DNA of 32,106 nt, from positions 1-32,106 of the IMG/VR virus record IMGVR_UViG_3300020160_000353; one strand, given 5' to 3'. The translations under genes and the position numbers were made by a program. This document shows positions 1-7,665 of the stretch, one piece after another; position 1 is the first letter of the stretch; each line of letters starts with the position of its first letter. The notes under the pieces were generated by a model. The model was given only the letters and a program-made list of their open reading frames with translations. It was not told the origin of the DNA and did not search any database. This stretch comes from a virus.

Positions 1-65
1 CATCCTGTTGTATAGGTTATATACAGCATTTTATTTTTTAAATTGTAACCTGAAAGGAAAGAAAA

Positions 66-1481
66 ATGAACGCTTTTGTTGAAGCAGTTAAAAACCAAGA
101 AGCCCGCACTGCCAATGGCATGAAGGCTCGTAAGAACACAGCCAACGCGGTTGTGGATCTATTCTTCAAAATCGGCGCAAGCCGTGGTAAGAATATTGTA
201 CCGGACTTCACTGCGGCTCTTGTCGAGAACGAAGATCTAGCCTTGCGTGTAGCACAATGGGCTCGTGACGTTCGTGGCGGTGCTGGTGAACGCGAATTGT
301 TCCGTAGTGTACTTGTACACTTGGAAAAGACTAACCCAGATGCGGCAGAAGCCCTGATGGGTAAGATCCCAGAATTGGGACGTTGGGATGACTTGTTTGT
401 CTTTAAGTCCAAGGACTTGAAGGCCAAGGCATATACCATGCTTGGAGACGCTCTGCGAGCTCGTAATGGGCTTGCGGCTAAGTGGACTCCTCGTAAGGGC
501 CCAATTGCGGTTGAAATCCGCGAATTCTTTGGTATGAGCCCAAAGCAATACCGTAAGAGTCTTGTTGGATTGACTAATGTTGTTGAAAGCCAAATGTGTG
601 CGAACGCATGGGACAACATCAACTTTAACCACGTACCTTCTTTGGCGGCTAGCCGTTACAAGAAGGCATTCAACCGTCATACTGAAAAGTATGCTGAATA
701 CGTAGCAAAGCTGGTTAAGGGTGAAGCAGGAGTCAAGGTTAACGCCGGCGCTGTTTACCCATACGATGTTTTGAAGGGCGTAATCAACCACTATGGTGGT
801 GTAAGTTTCGGTAAGACTGAACTTGACCACATTGTGGCACAATGGGAAGCTCTGCCTAACTTTGTTGGTGATGCTAACATCCTACCTTTGGTAGACGTTA
901 GTGGCTCTATGAGCACACCAGCAGGTAAGGGAAGTTCTTTCACTTGTATGGATGTTGCTGTTAGCTTGGGTCTATACCTATCTGACAAGAACAAGGGTGT
1001 GTTCAAGGACACATTCTTGACTTTCAGTGCTAAGCCAGAACTATTGAACCTTAAGGGTAACGTAGTTCAAAAGGCGGCCCAAATGGTCAAGAGCGACTGG
1101 GGTATGAACACCGACCTAGTTAAGGCAATGGACAAAATCCTTGCTACTGCGGTCAAGGGTAACGTTCCTCAATCTGACATGCCAAGCATGTTGTTGATCT
1201 TGTCCGACATGCAATTTGATGCTTGTGCCCGTTTCGACGACAGCGCAATGCAAATGATTGTACGTAAGTACAAGGACGCAGGATACGAAGCCCCAAGCAT
1301 CGTGTTCTGGAACTTGAACTCTAGCGACAACGTTCCGGTCAAGTATGACCAACGTGGGGCGGCTTTGGTTAGCGGCTTCAGCCCAAGTATCGTCAAGGCG
1401 GTCTTGAGCGCTGACACTGACCAGTTCACTCCAGAAGGCATCATGATGAAAACCATCATGATACCACGTTACGATCTGTAA
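66..1481 (+). CDS. DUF2828-type protein with C-terminal von Willebrand factor A domain
   Basis: The 471-residue protein has a helical N-terminal half (about 1-265) and a VWA half. The MIDAS metal site is visible as DVSGS at residues 277-281, a Thr-Asp at 349-350 and an Asp in LILSDMQF at 381. This layout matches the DUF2828 family, distantly related to TROVE/Ro60 proteins, which bind structured RNAs in other organisms. The role of the phage members is not known to me; RNA binding or chaperoning is an inference from the fold family and from the tRNA genes next door. The start is supported by a GAAAGGAAAG Shine-Dalgarno 5-14 bases upstream. A strong hairpin terminator follows directly, so the gene ends its transcription unit. 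Family confidence is high; function is unknown. Confidence 0.85.
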   Translation: MNAFVEAVKNQEARTANGMKARKNTANAVVDLFFKIGASRGKNIVPDFTAALVENEDLALRVAQWARDVRGGAGERELFRSVLVHLEKTNPDAAEALMGKIPELGRWDDLFVFKSKDLKAKAYTMLGDALRARNGLAAKWTPRKGPIAVEIREFFGMSPKQYRKSLVGLTNVVESQMCANAWDNINFNHVPSLAASRYKKAFNRHTEKYAEYVAKLVKGEAGVKVNAGAVYPYDVLKGVINHYGGVSFGKTELDHIVAQWEALPNFVGDANILPLVDVSGSMSTPAGKGSSFTCMDVAVSLGLYLSDKNKGVFKDTFLTFSAKPELLNLKGNVVQKAAQMVKSDWGMNTDLVKAMDKILATAVKGNVPQSDMPSMLLILSDMQFDACARFDDSAMQMIVRKYKDAGYEAPSIVFWNLNSSDNVPVKYDQRGAALVSGFSPSIVKAVLSADTDQFTPEGIMMKTIMIPRYDL

Positions 1482-1495
1482 AAAGATTGTAAGCC

Positions 1496-1522
1496 AATAC
1501 CCGCTTCGGCGGGTATTTTTTT
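1496..1522 (+). terminator. Rho-independent terminator after the VWA gene
   Basis: A perfect 9-bp stem AATACCCGC/GCGGGTATT closes a TTCG tetraloop at 1505-1508 and is followed by a run of T to 1522. It lies 15 bases past the stop codon of the VWA gene and before the tRNA promoter. Confidence 0.95.
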
Positions 1523-1534
1523 GACTGAAACATC

Positions 1535-1563
1535 TTGCTATAAATAGAAATCTCAAGTATAAT
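1535..1563 (+). promoter_or_regulatory. Sigma-70 promoter for tRNA-Arg
   Basis: TTGCTA (1535-1540), a 17-base spacer and TATAAT (1558-1563) form a good sigma-70 promoter. Transcription should start close to the 5' end of the tRNA at 1573. A T4-type late box overlaps the spacer. Confidence 0.75.
1539..1546 (+). promoter_or_regulatory. Candidate T4-type late promoter box
   Basis: TATAAATA is the exact T4 late-promoter consensus (gp55-type sigma). It overlaps the -35/spacer of the sigma-70 promoter, so the tRNA region could be read early and late. A single octamer in AT-rich DNA can arise by chance. Confidence 0.4.
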
Positions 1564-1572
1564 ATAGCTTAA

Positions 1573-1647
1573 CTGGCCATAGTTAAATGGATATAACACA
1601 GACCTTCTAAGTCTGATTTCCAAGTTCGATTCTTGGTGGCCGGACCA
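1573..1647 (+). tRNA. tRNA-Arg (anticodon TCT)
   Basis: The acceptor arms CTGGCCA (1573-1579) and TGGCCGG pair over 7 bp with one G-T. The anticodon stem CAGAC/GTCTG holds the loop CTTCTAA, giving anticodon TCT (reads AGA). The T arm is CCAAG-TTCGATT-CTTGG, and CCA is encoded at 1645-1647. AGA is rare in many bacterial hosts, which fits a phage codon supplement. Confidence 0.93.
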
Positions 1648-1664
1648 TTAACACAAGGAAAACT

Positions 1665-1847
1665 ATGAATATCAAACCTACTGCTAGCTTCAAAATGTCA
1701 AAACAAACCAAACGCTCTTTAGCATTGATTGTTGATCCTCAAAAGCGTGGAGAACAAAGACGTATCATGATTCAAGCTGAATTGGCAGGTGCGGTTAAAC
1801 ACAAGCCAGAAAAGCGAAATACCAATTTCGCAGGTAAAGCAGAGTAA
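1665..1847 (+). CDS. small basic phage protein, unknown function
   Basis: This 60-residue Lys/Arg-rich protein lies between two RNA genes, 17 bases after the CCA of tRNA-Arg. An ACAAGGAAAA Shine-Dalgarno sits just before the ATG, which supports expression. No signal peptide or membrane segment is visible. The composition (many K, R, Q) would suit nucleic-acid binding, but no motif supports a specific role. It was probably made from the same transcript as tRNA-Arg. Confidence 0.65.
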   Translation: MNIKPTASFKMSKQTKRSLALIVDPQKRGEQRRIMIQAELAGAVKHKPEKRNTNFAGKAE

Positions 1848-1855
1848 ATATCAAT

Positions 1856-1961
1856 GCGGTCGTGAGTGGAATATGGCAGACCTCCGAAACCTGTTGGGTC
1901 TAGGGATGGGGCAAAGTCTTAGACAACGCCTTTGTAGGTTCAAGACCTACCGACCGTACCA
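1856..1961 (+). tRNA. tRNA-like element, anticodon unresolved (possibly class II or decayed tRNA)
   Basis: The ends are convincingly tRNA-like. The 7-bp acceptor GCGGTCG (1856-1862)/CGACCGT (1951-1957) has one G-T. A perfect T arm GTAGG-TTCAAGA-CCTAC occupies 1934-1950, an A discriminator follows, and CCA is encoded at 1959-1961. T8-G9 and a D-loop-like ATGGCAGA also fit. The middle does not fold into a normal anticodon arm. A 6-bp stem AGACCT/GGGTCT (1878-1883/1896-1901) closes a 12-base loop, and an 8-bp stem GTCTAGGG/TCTTAGAC (1898-1905/1917-1924) competes with it. At 106 bases it is about 15-20 longer than a class II tRNA. It could be tRNA-Leu-like with an enlarged variable region, a tRNA with an insertion, or a pseudo-tRNA. 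Confidence 0.55.
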
Positions 1962-1967
1962 TACAAT

Positions 1968-2717
1968 ATGTCAGATACTTTAAACAACTTTATACAAGCA
2001 TCGTGGGCTCGACGAAAAGAACTCACCAACATAATTTTTGAACGTACTAACGGCTATGTGTTTAGCGGCCCGTTTAAAGGAATGAAAATACTTCCCAAAT
2101 GGGAATGGGGCGACAGCGACTGTGCTGGCAAGCTCTTGGGAATATACGAGTGCGAACTTTATCCTAGCGTAGAGAAAGTCATCAATAACAATCACGATCT
2201 AATATTGAATATAGGATGTGCCGAAGGCTTTTATGGTGTAGGTCTAGGAATGAGAACATCGGCGCAGGTAGTAATGGTTGATCCATTTGTTGCCGCCCTA
2301 AGCATCGCTAGAGAGAATGCCAAAGTAAACAATGTCAATAAGATTCTGTTTAGTTCAGAAAGCCATCCCGAAGTATTTAGACACTACCTACAAAAGTATA
2401 AGAACCCATTTATCTTTATGGACTGTGAAGGCCACGAGAAGAAGTTTTTAGATTTAGAAGCTATACCAGAACTATCATACACTTCTGTAATCGTAGAATG
2501 TCATGACAATGTTTGGCCGGGCATTACTGAAGAACTTAAAGACAAGTTTAAAGATACACACAATATTGAAGCAATTCCACAGGGTGCCAAAAACCCTTAT
2601 ATGTCCATCACTCACGACCTTTGTGACTATGACAAAGTACTGCTATGCTGTGAAGAACGACCAATGACTATGACTTGGTTGTATATGACTCCCAAAGATG
2701 CTGGTAACTGTTCATAA
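1968..2717 (+). CDS. class I SAM-dependent methyltransferase (FkbM-like)
   Basis: The 249-residue protein carries the SAM-binding motif I as LNIGCAEGFYG (residues 80-90) and the acidic motif II end VVMVDPF (101-107, Asp105). A later FIFMDCEGHEKKF segment resembles FkbM-type methyltransferases, which often methylate sugars or small molecules. The substrate cannot be read from sequence. No clear Shine-Dalgarno precedes the ATG, which begins only 6 bases after the CCA of the tRNA-like element, so the 5' boundary is the weakest point. The 3' end overlaps the next gene by 20 bases, which suggests co-translation. With the downstream oxygenase and glycosyltransferases it may belong to a glycan-modifying set (inference). 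Confidence 0.8.
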   Translation: MSDTLNNFIQASWARRKELTNIIFERTNGYVFSGPFKGMKILPKWEWGDSDCAGKLLGIYECELYPSVEKVINNNHDLILNIGCAEGFYGVGLGMRTSAQVVMVDPFVAALSIARENAKVNNVNKILFSSESHPEVFRHYLQKYKNPFIFMDCEGHEKKFLDLEAIPELSYTSVIVECHDNVWPGITEELKDKFKDTHNIEAIPQGAKNPYMSITHDLCDYDKVLLCCEERPMTMTWLYMTPKDAGNCS

Positions 2718-3336
2718 AGAACCTTTTACATTTATTGTTATTGATGATTGGCTAGACAACGAGACCAATCAACTATTCCTCAATGAAAGTATTAGGTTGA
2801 TTCCCTACATGAAAGAAAGTAAAGTAGGGCACGACGGTGGCAGTACGATAGCAAAGTTTTTCAAGAAGAGCAAAAATCTTTGGATGTTCTTACACTATAT
2901 CGCACACAAAGATCAAAAGAATCTAGCTGTAGAATTTGAAAAATTATTGTGGTCGGCAGAAATGCGACAGATTTTTCAAAATACCAATGACGGATTGTTT
3001 AATGCTATATTGTCTACTAACAGTAGCGATCTACTGTTGAGCAAATACGAAGATGAAGATCACTACGAATGGCATAGAGACTACTGTCATCTAGTAACTG
3101 TAAACTATATGTTGGCCAAAGAACCGTTACAGTTCCAAGGCGGAGAATTTTTAGTAGGCGGATGGGACAGTCAAGAAGTTACCCATACAATAGAATTTAA
3201 AAACAATCGTTTAATAATTTTCCCCAGTAGAGCGTTCCATAAAGTTACTCCAGTAAAAAATCTCCAAGGCGGAAGTGAACATGCCCGATTTACTTTACAG
3301 TACTGGAGTCAATTAAAGTACCGCCAAGAAACTTGA
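2698..3336 (+). CDS. 2-oxoglutarate/Fe(II)-dependent oxygenase
   Basis: The 212-residue protein shows the Fe(II) facial triad of this superfamily: HRD at residues 126-128, then His181 in FHKVTPV. Arg197 in ARFTLQYW is well placed to bind 2-oxoglutarate. A GGEF segment before the second His is typical of prolyl-4-hydroxylase-like members. The reaction should be a hydroxylation coupled to 2-oxoglutarate decarboxylation; the substrate is unknown. Such enzymes are frequent in T4-like aquatic phages. It overlaps the methyltransferase by 20 bases and ends just before the tRNA-Thr promoter, whose -35 overlaps its stop codon. Confidence 0.87.
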   Translation: MLVTVHKEPFTFIVIDDWLDNETNQLFLNESIRLIPYMKESKVGHDGGSTIAKFFKKSKNLWMFLHYIAHKDQKNLAVEFEKLLWSAEMRQIFQNTNDGLFNAILSTNSSDLLLSKYEDEDHYEWHRDYCHLVTVNYMLAKEPLQFQGGEFLVGGWDSQEVTHTIEFKNNRLIIFPSRAFHKVTPVKNLQGGSEHARFTLQYWSQLKYRQET

Positions 3337-3362
3337 CTTTCAAGATCAAGTAAATATATAAT
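3333..3362 (+). promoter_or_regulatory. Sigma-70-like promoter for tRNA-Thr and glycosyltransferases
   Basis: TTGACT (3333-3338), an 18-base spacer and TATAAT (3357-3362) lie 24 bases upstream of the tRNA. The -35 overlaps the end of the oxygenase gene. Confidence 0.65.
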
Positions 3363-3385
3363 AGTAGCAGTTAAATAAAAAGCAC

Positions 3386-3461
3386 GCCGCTTTAGCTCAT
3401 TTGGTAGAGCAACGCACTTGTAATGCGTAGGTGGTCAGTTCGAATCCGACAAGCGGCACCA
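3386..3461 (+). tRNA. tRNA-Thr (anticodon TGT)
   Basis: The acceptor GCCGCTT/AAGCGGC pairs perfectly. The D arm is GCTC-ATTTGGTA-GAGC. The anticodon stem ACGCA/TGCGT holds CTTGTAA with anticodon TGT at 3419-3421. The T arm GTCAG-TTCGAAT-CCGAC has one A-C mismatch. CCA is encoded. It reads ACA and ACG. Confidence 0.95.
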
Positions 3462-3475
3462 TTTAATAGGTTACT

Positions 3476-4630
3476 ATGTCACAAAAATTTAGATTTCACA
3501 TATTGGGATTACCCCATACAGTATCAAGCAAAGAATATAACGCTTGTGCCTACACTCAAAAAGTTGTCAAGTTTGGCAAGATGATGAAAGAGCGAGGGCA
3601 CTATATTATTCACTACGGACACGAAGACAGTGACCTAGTATGTGATGAACATGTTACAGTATCAACTAACAAAGATTTAGAAATCGCCTACGGTAGTTAC
3701 GACTGGCGCAAGAACTTCTTTAAGTTTGATACAGGCGACCATGCTTATCAAACGTTTTACAAAAATGCTATCCGAGAGATTGGACTACGCAAACAACCTA
3801 AAGATTTTATCTTACCATTCTGGGGATCGGGTGTCCGTGAAATTTGTGACGCACACCAAGACATGATCTGCGTTGAACCGGGAATTGGCTACGCAGGTGG
3901 ACATTGGTCACGTTGGAAGATTTTTGAAAGTTACGCAATCATGCATGCGTTCTTTGGTCTTACCAGTGTGGGTACTTGTAACCAAGATTGGTATCACGCA
4001 GTTATTCCTAACTACTTTGATCTAGAGGACTTTGAATACAAGCCAGAAGAAAAAGAAGATTACTTCTTGTTCCTAGGTCGTGTATACGAAGGCAAAGGTA
4101 CGCACATTGCTATTGAAACAACTAGAGAGATCGGCGCCAAGTTAAAGATCGCAGGTCAAAATAATCTAGCGGCAATGGGATATGACAAGACTCCAGACCA
4201 CGTAGAGTTTATCGGTTACGCTGATGTGCCTACTCGTAAGAAACTAATGAGTCGAGCCAAAGCCGCATTTGCCCCCAGTCTTTACACAGAACCATTTGGC
4301 GGCGTACAAATTGAAATGTTGTTAAGTGGTACTCCTACTATTACTACAGACTGGGGTTCATTCAGCGAAAACAATATACAGGGCGTAACAGGCTATCGTT
4401 GCCGAACTATGGACCAGTTCAAGTGGGCCGCAAAAAACATTGACAAGATTGACCCTGCTAACTGTCGCAAGTTTGGAGAAAACTTTAGTCTAGAGCGTGT
4501 CGCTCCAATGTATGAAGAATACTTCCAAATGGTATATGACGTATACGATGGCAAGGGTTGGTACGCAGAACATCCAGAACGAACTGACCTAAATTGGTTG
4601 GCAAGACAACATCCCGGATTATCTCTATGA
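3476..4630 (+). CDS. GT4-type glycosyltransferase (GT-B fold)
   Basis: The 384-residue protein has the C-terminal nucleotide-sugar domain of family 4 transferases. It shows [10 protein letters not shown] (residues 199-208, with the donor-phosphate Arg/Lys) and [16 protein letters not shown] (272-287) with the two spaced glutamates of the EX7E motif. The acceptor-binding N-terminal half (1-180) is not recognisable by family. It should move a sugar from a nucleotide donor to an unknown acceptor. The ATG lies 14 bases after tRNA-Thr with only a weak TAGG upstream. Its stop overlaps the next glycosyltransferase as ATGA, so the two are probably co-translated partners. Confidence 0.88.
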   Translation: MSQKFRFHILGLPHTVSSKEYNACAYTQKVVKFGKMMKERGHYIIHYGHEDSDLVCDEHVTVSTNKDLEIAYGSYDWRKNFFKFDTGDHAYQTFYKNAIREIGLRKQPKDFILPFWGSGVREICDAHQDMICVEPGIGYAGGHWSRWKIFESYAIMHAFFGLTSVGTCNQDWYHAVIPNYFDLEDFEYKPEEKEDYFLFLGRVYEGKGTHIAIETTREIGAKLKIAGQNNLAAMGYDKTPDHVEFIGYADVPTRKKLMSRAKAAFAPSLYTEPFGGVQIEMLLSGTPTITTDWGSFSENNIQGVTGYRCRTMDQFKWAAKNIDKIDPANCRKFGENFSLERVAPMYEEYFQMVYDVYDGKGWYAEHPERTDLNWLARQHPGLSL

Positions 4631-5565
4631 AAAGAGTAGTATTTTATTTTGAGCCTGCTTGGGCTTTCGGAACTGTTCATTATGAGCTGTTCAAATATCT
4701 CTGGGGTTATGGTTTTAACTGTCAGCTACTTCCTTGGAACAAAAGTTATACCCGCGAGGAAATGGAGGAACTAAATGAGACTACAGATCTCTTTGTAACT
4801 ACTCCACACGGGTGGCGCTTCTTGGGATATGACTACCAAACTGTTCGCCCGGAACAATGTGTCATTATCAGTCATGCTAAATTAGATATGACTGAACTCG
4901 TACATCATCACGGGATGGACGATTTTAATAAGTTCTATAAGTACGGAGCAGTTAGTGAATGGTTAGTAAATGTCAGTAAAGAACTAGGTATCGAACGCCC
5001 AGCTGAACTAACTCCAGTCGCTATTAATTTTAATACATTTTATAGCCCGCCCAACGATAGCCTGCGTGTTGTAGGTTATACAGGATCATTCCATCCTAAA
5101 GCAGAATTCACGGACGATATGGTACAGTCTCAACTAGCTCAACCTAAATACCATAAACGTGGCTGGTTAGTAGCAGAAGCTGTCCGTAGAGCAGGACTTG
5201 AATTTAAAGTAGCACAACCCTATCACAATAGCTTTATTACCATGCCCGGTTTTTACAAACGGGTTGATGCTATCCTAGCGGCCAGTACAGAAGAGGGCGC
5301 AGGACTTCCGGTTATGGAGGGCGGTGCCGCAGGTAAGCTGGTTATTAGTACACCAGTGGGACATTGGAACCAAAGAATTGGTGATGCAGGTGGTCATGCT
5401 GTTCCTATTCCTGAAGAAGAATTTTTAGAAAAGAGTGTAGAATTACTCTGCTACTATAAAGATAATCCGGTAAAATATAGACAACGATGTTTAGAAATAC
5501 AAGATCATGCTAAAAGCTATGATTGGAAATATGTGATTGACAGGTGGGTTAATATTTTAAGCTGA
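4627..5565 (+). CDS. glycosyltransferase, GT-B type
   Basis: The 312-residue protein starts at the ATG that overlaps the upstream stop as ATGA; a longer form from 4594 is possible but less likely. A conserved [10 protein letters not shown] segment and [20 protein letters not shown], which corresponds to the donor-site E-x7-E region of GT4-like enzymes, support the call. The N-terminal [10 protein letters not shown] looks like the first strand of a Rossmann domain. Donor and acceptor are unknown. It is probably paired with the preceding GT4 enzyme in building one glycan. Confidence 0.8.
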   Translation: MKRVVFYFEPAWAFGTVHYELFKYLWGYGFNCQLLPWNKSYTREEMEELNETTDLFVTTPHGWRFLGYDYQTVRPEQCVIISHAKLDMTELVHHHGMDDFNKFYKYGAVSEWLVNVSKELGIERPAELTPVAINFNTFYSPPNDSLRVVGYTGSFHPKAEFTDDMVQSQLAQPKYHKRGWLVAEAVRRAGLEFKVAQPYHNSFITMPGFYKRVDAILAASTEEGAGLPVMEGGAAGKLVISTPVGHWNQRIGDAGGHAVPIPEEEFLEKSVELLCYYKDNPVKYRQRCLEIQDHAKSYDWKYVIDRWVNILS

Positions 5566-5628
5566 TAAACTACGTATATAACGGGGAATTTTTTTAAGAT
5601 AATTACATAAAAGAATAGAGGGTTTTCA

Positions 5629-6384
5629 ATGTTTAACTCAGGCACCTATGATTGGTCTCAATTAGATAGAGATCTAATAGCCAGTATGGTATCTTTTACC
5701 AAGCCCTCAGTAGTTGATAAAACGTTATCTCCTACAGAATTTACCAAAAAAATTAGAACATTGCTTCGATTTTTTAAAATTCCTGTGTCTGTTAAAACAA
5801 CTTATGCTAAAGAAACAACCAAAGATACAGTATGGGTAGGCGGATTGTATTATGCTGTTCCGGATAAAGTTGGTCAAACAGCTATCACTTTACTCCTACA
5901 GTTTAACCCAAAAAATAAAAATCAAATATCAATTAACTACAGACATTTTAGAAAAATGTGCTGGTCATTAGCAGACACACTATTACACGAAATTGTTCAC
6001 ATGAGGCAGTACCGACGTAGATCTTTTAAAGATATTCCAGGATTCTATAGTACAGCTAACAGCGGAAAAAAACGAGCAGAGCAAGTTTACCTTGGACACG
6101 ACGACGAAATAGATGCGTATTCGTTCAACATAGCTTGCCAACTTATAGATAAGTTTGGCTATGATGAAAAAGCTATAGTCAACTATCTAAACTCAGATCT
6201 CAACGATAAAAGGAAAAAATCAAATAGCTTTAAGTTATACCTAGAGGCGTTCGATCACAATCACAAGCATACTGTAATTAAAAAATTAAAGAAAAAAGTC
6301 ATGCGATATGTACCCAACGCCGCCGAAATAAGAAAACCTTATAGAACAACCGATTGGTTAAAAACGTGCGAAAAACAAAAATAA
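5629..6384 (+). CDS. zincin-like metallopeptidase-related phage protein, copy 1
   Basis: The 251-residue protein has a zinc-binding HEIVH at residues 120-124, inside a helix LADTLLHEIVHMRQY. A second helix DDEIDAYSFNIA (158-169) provides Glu160, a plausible third ligand as in gluzincins. The Lys-rich C-terminus is KKLKKKVMRYV. The start is supported by AGAGGG upstream. No signal peptide is seen, so it probably acts in the cytoplasm or virion. The next gene is a clear paralogue. The HExxH suggests peptidase activity, but the substrate is unknown and the fold could have another role. Confidence 0.75.
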   Translation: MFNSGTYDWSQLDRDLIASMVSFTKPSVVDKTLSPTEFTKKIRTLLRFFKIPVSVKTTYAKETTKDTVWVGGLYYAVPDKVGQTAITLLLQFNPKNKNQISINYRHFRKMCWSLADTLLHEIVHMRQYRRRSFKDIPGFYSTANSGKKRAEQVYLGHDDEIDAYSFNIACQLIDKFGYDEKAIVNYLNSDLNDKRKKSNSFKLYLEAFDHNHKHTVIKKLKKKVMRYVPNAAEIRKPYRTTDWLKTCEKQK

Positions 6385-7088
6385 AAAAATTTAATTGCTG
6401 TCCGAAATTAACTAAACCAGTGATCATCCCTACGAGAAAAGAAGTATTAGATATTCTAGAAGATATTAAACCAAAGATAGTTAATCAATTTTTATCCGTA
6501 GATGAGCTAGTACAAGACCTGGGTGTGTTTATTGGACAGCGGTTTAACATCGACGTTAAACATGCCGAAGCCGGACAAGTCGATCAAAACGACATCGAGT
6601 TAAACGGATACTACGACGGTGGACTTGACGAAGTAGGTGATACTGCTATCGAAGTTTATCTTATTACCAATCCAATGCAAGATGTAATAATCATTGACGC
6701 AGAACAATTTGAAATCATTGCTAGAAAAATTGCTGATACACTTAGCCACGAAGTTATCCATATGAGTCAATTCCGTGCTCGAGATTTTCTCGAAGTTGAA
6801 AGAATTGAGTATTCAGATATTGAAGAAGATGAAGAAGAAGATGAACGCGGCTATCTGAGTAGCCCGGATGAGATCAATGCTTATGCTTATAACATAGCAA
6901 ACGAACTTTTGGAAAAGAATGCTCTACCGGTAGTACTCCAAAAATTAAATAGGCTTAAAGACATATCAATAGAAGACAGTCTCAATCTTTGGGCCTATGT
7001 TAATGCTTTTGAAAAGAATACCAATCATCCTGTCCTAAAACGATTAATCAAAAAAGTCTATAAGAGTTTATTGGATCTTTCCAAATAA
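6366..7088 (+). CDS. zincin-like metallopeptidase-related phage protein, copy 2
   Basis: This paralogue of the preceding gene retains IADTLSHEVIHMSQF and SPDEINAYAYNIANEL at equivalent spacing. Between them it carries an acidic stretch (about ten consecutive D/E residues near 6820-6850) that copy 1 lacks. The C-terminal half also aligns (NAFEKNTNHPVLKRL against EAFDHNHKHTVIKKL). There is no ATG near the start. GTG at 6366 is used here, TTG at 6354 is an alternative, and no strong Shine-Dalgarno decides between them. It overlaps copy 1 by about 19 bases, so the pair looks like a tandem duplication kept under co-translation. Confidence 0.72.
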   Translation: MRKTKIKKFNCCPKLTKPVIIPTRKEVLDILEDIKPKIVNQFLSVDELVQDLGVFIGQRFNIDVKHAEAGQVDQNDIELNGYYDGGLDEVGDTAIEVYLITNPMQDVIIIDAEQFEIIARKIADTLSHEVIHMSQFRARDFLEVERIEYSDIEEDEEEDERGYLSSPDEINAYAYNIANELLEKNALPVVLQKLNRLKDISIEDSLNLWAYVNAFEKNTNHPVLKRLIKKVYKSLLDLSK

Positions 7089-7104
7089 ACGGTAAAATCA
7101 GTTA

Positions 7105-7133
7105 TTGACAAAACCTGAAACATGCTGTATACT
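7105..7133 (+). promoter_or_regulatory. Sigma-70 promoter of the lipoprotein cluster with dyad over the -10
   Basis: TTGACA (7105-7110), a 17-base spacer and TATACT (7128-7133) are near consensus. The ATG of the next gene (7140) is 6 bases past the -10, at the expected transcription start. An 8-bp inverted repeat AACATGCT/AGCATGTT (7119-7126/7137-7144) brackets the -10. Confidence 0.85.
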
Positions 7134-7139
7134 TAAAGC

Positions 7140-7391
7140 ATGTTAAAAATTTTCCTACCTATATTAACTGTGCTCTTAGTTGGTTGTTCGGGTATTCCGA
7201 CAACTGAATATAGAGTATTGACTCCTTACGAGGTTAGTATAATTCCAGTCGACTGCTACAATAAAAAGCATATAGTAGCATGGCTAGAAGACCAGCTTAA
7301 ATGGACTGATCAATTTCCGAGACTGTACAATGACAACATCGATGCCATCAAATTTAAACTTTGGGAAATTCGCACTAATTGCCCTCGTTAG
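7140..7391 (+). CDS. small lipoprotein, probably translated from a leaderless mRNA
   Basis: The 83-residue protein begins with a lipoprotein signal peptide: MLK, a hydrophobic stretch and the lipobox LVGC with Cys at about residue 16. The mature part has two more cysteines and a WLEDQL segment, and no known domain. The start codon coincides with the predicted transcription start of the sigma-70 promoter just upstream, so no Shine-Dalgarno can be on the mRNA. It heads four consecutive exported proteins and overlaps the second. The second protein shares the Cys then WL pattern (DCYNKKHIVAWL against NCEIAQEQLDWL), so the two may be related. Confidence 0.75.
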   Translation: MLKIFLPILTVLLVGCSGIPTTEYRVLTPYEVSIIPVDCYNKKHIVAWLEDQLKWTDQFPRLYNDNIDAIKFKLWEIRTNCPR

Positions 7392-7665
7392 TCTAAGTGG
7401 ATGTGCTAGTCAGCGTATCCATCCTAGTACTGACAAATTGGTAAGGATTGAGCCAAACTGTGAAATAGCACAGGAACAGTTAGATTGGCTAAGAAGCATT
7501 AGGCCGACATTTAAGGAACGTATAAGCGCAAGGAATGAAGTGTTAGCATGGGGTGGCTTCTCAAGAGATTACCAGAACAACAAAAATATTAGTGATGGTA
7601 AAATTGATTGGCTTATTGATTTAAACATTCGAGATATTTACAGAAAATGTCAAAAAGAAAGTTAA
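7330..7665 (+). CDS. small lipoprotein
   Basis: The 111-residue protein has a hydrophobic N-terminal segment ending in the lipobox LSGC followed by AS, which predicts lipidation and, with Ala-Ser after Cys, outer-membrane sorting in a typical diderm. The start could be ATG 7330 or ATG 7342; the signal peptide is complete in both. It overlaps the preceding lipoprotein by 62 bases and the following secreted protein by 19. No enzymatic motif is seen. A role at the host envelope is inferred from the lipobox only. Confidence 0.7.
   Translation: MTTSMPSNLNFGKFALIALVSLSGCASQRIHPSTDKLVRIEPNCEIAQEQLDWLRSIRPTFKERISARNEVLAWGGFSRDYQNNKNISDGKIDWLIDLNIRDIYRKCQKES

Noticed and set aside
1-30. Inverted repeat CTGTtGTATA/TATATACAG at the left edge, perhaps over a promoter of the VWA gene
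   Set aside because: The arms need a bulge, and any -35 would lie outside the window, so the promoter cannot be judged.
38-842. Long minus-strand frames (38-622 and 237-842) over the VWA gene
   Set aside because: They have no Shine-Dalgarno or recognisable protein, and lie fully under a plus-strand gene with clear MIDAS motifs. They are codon shadows.
1856-1961. Confident tRNA-Leu, tRNA-Ser or tRNA-Arg(CCG) assignment
   Set aside because: No 5-bp anticodon stem with a 7-base loop and T33 could be drawn without mismatches, so the anticodon is left open.
1789-1983. Plus-strand frame of 64 codons
   Set aside because: It runs through the tRNA-like element and overlaps two better-supported genes; no start signal is present.
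7140-7665. Overlapping small lipoproteins as an i-spanin/o-spanin pair
   Set aside because: Both have lipoboxes and neither has the transmembrane plus coiled-coil form of an i-spanin. No holin or endolysin lies nearby.
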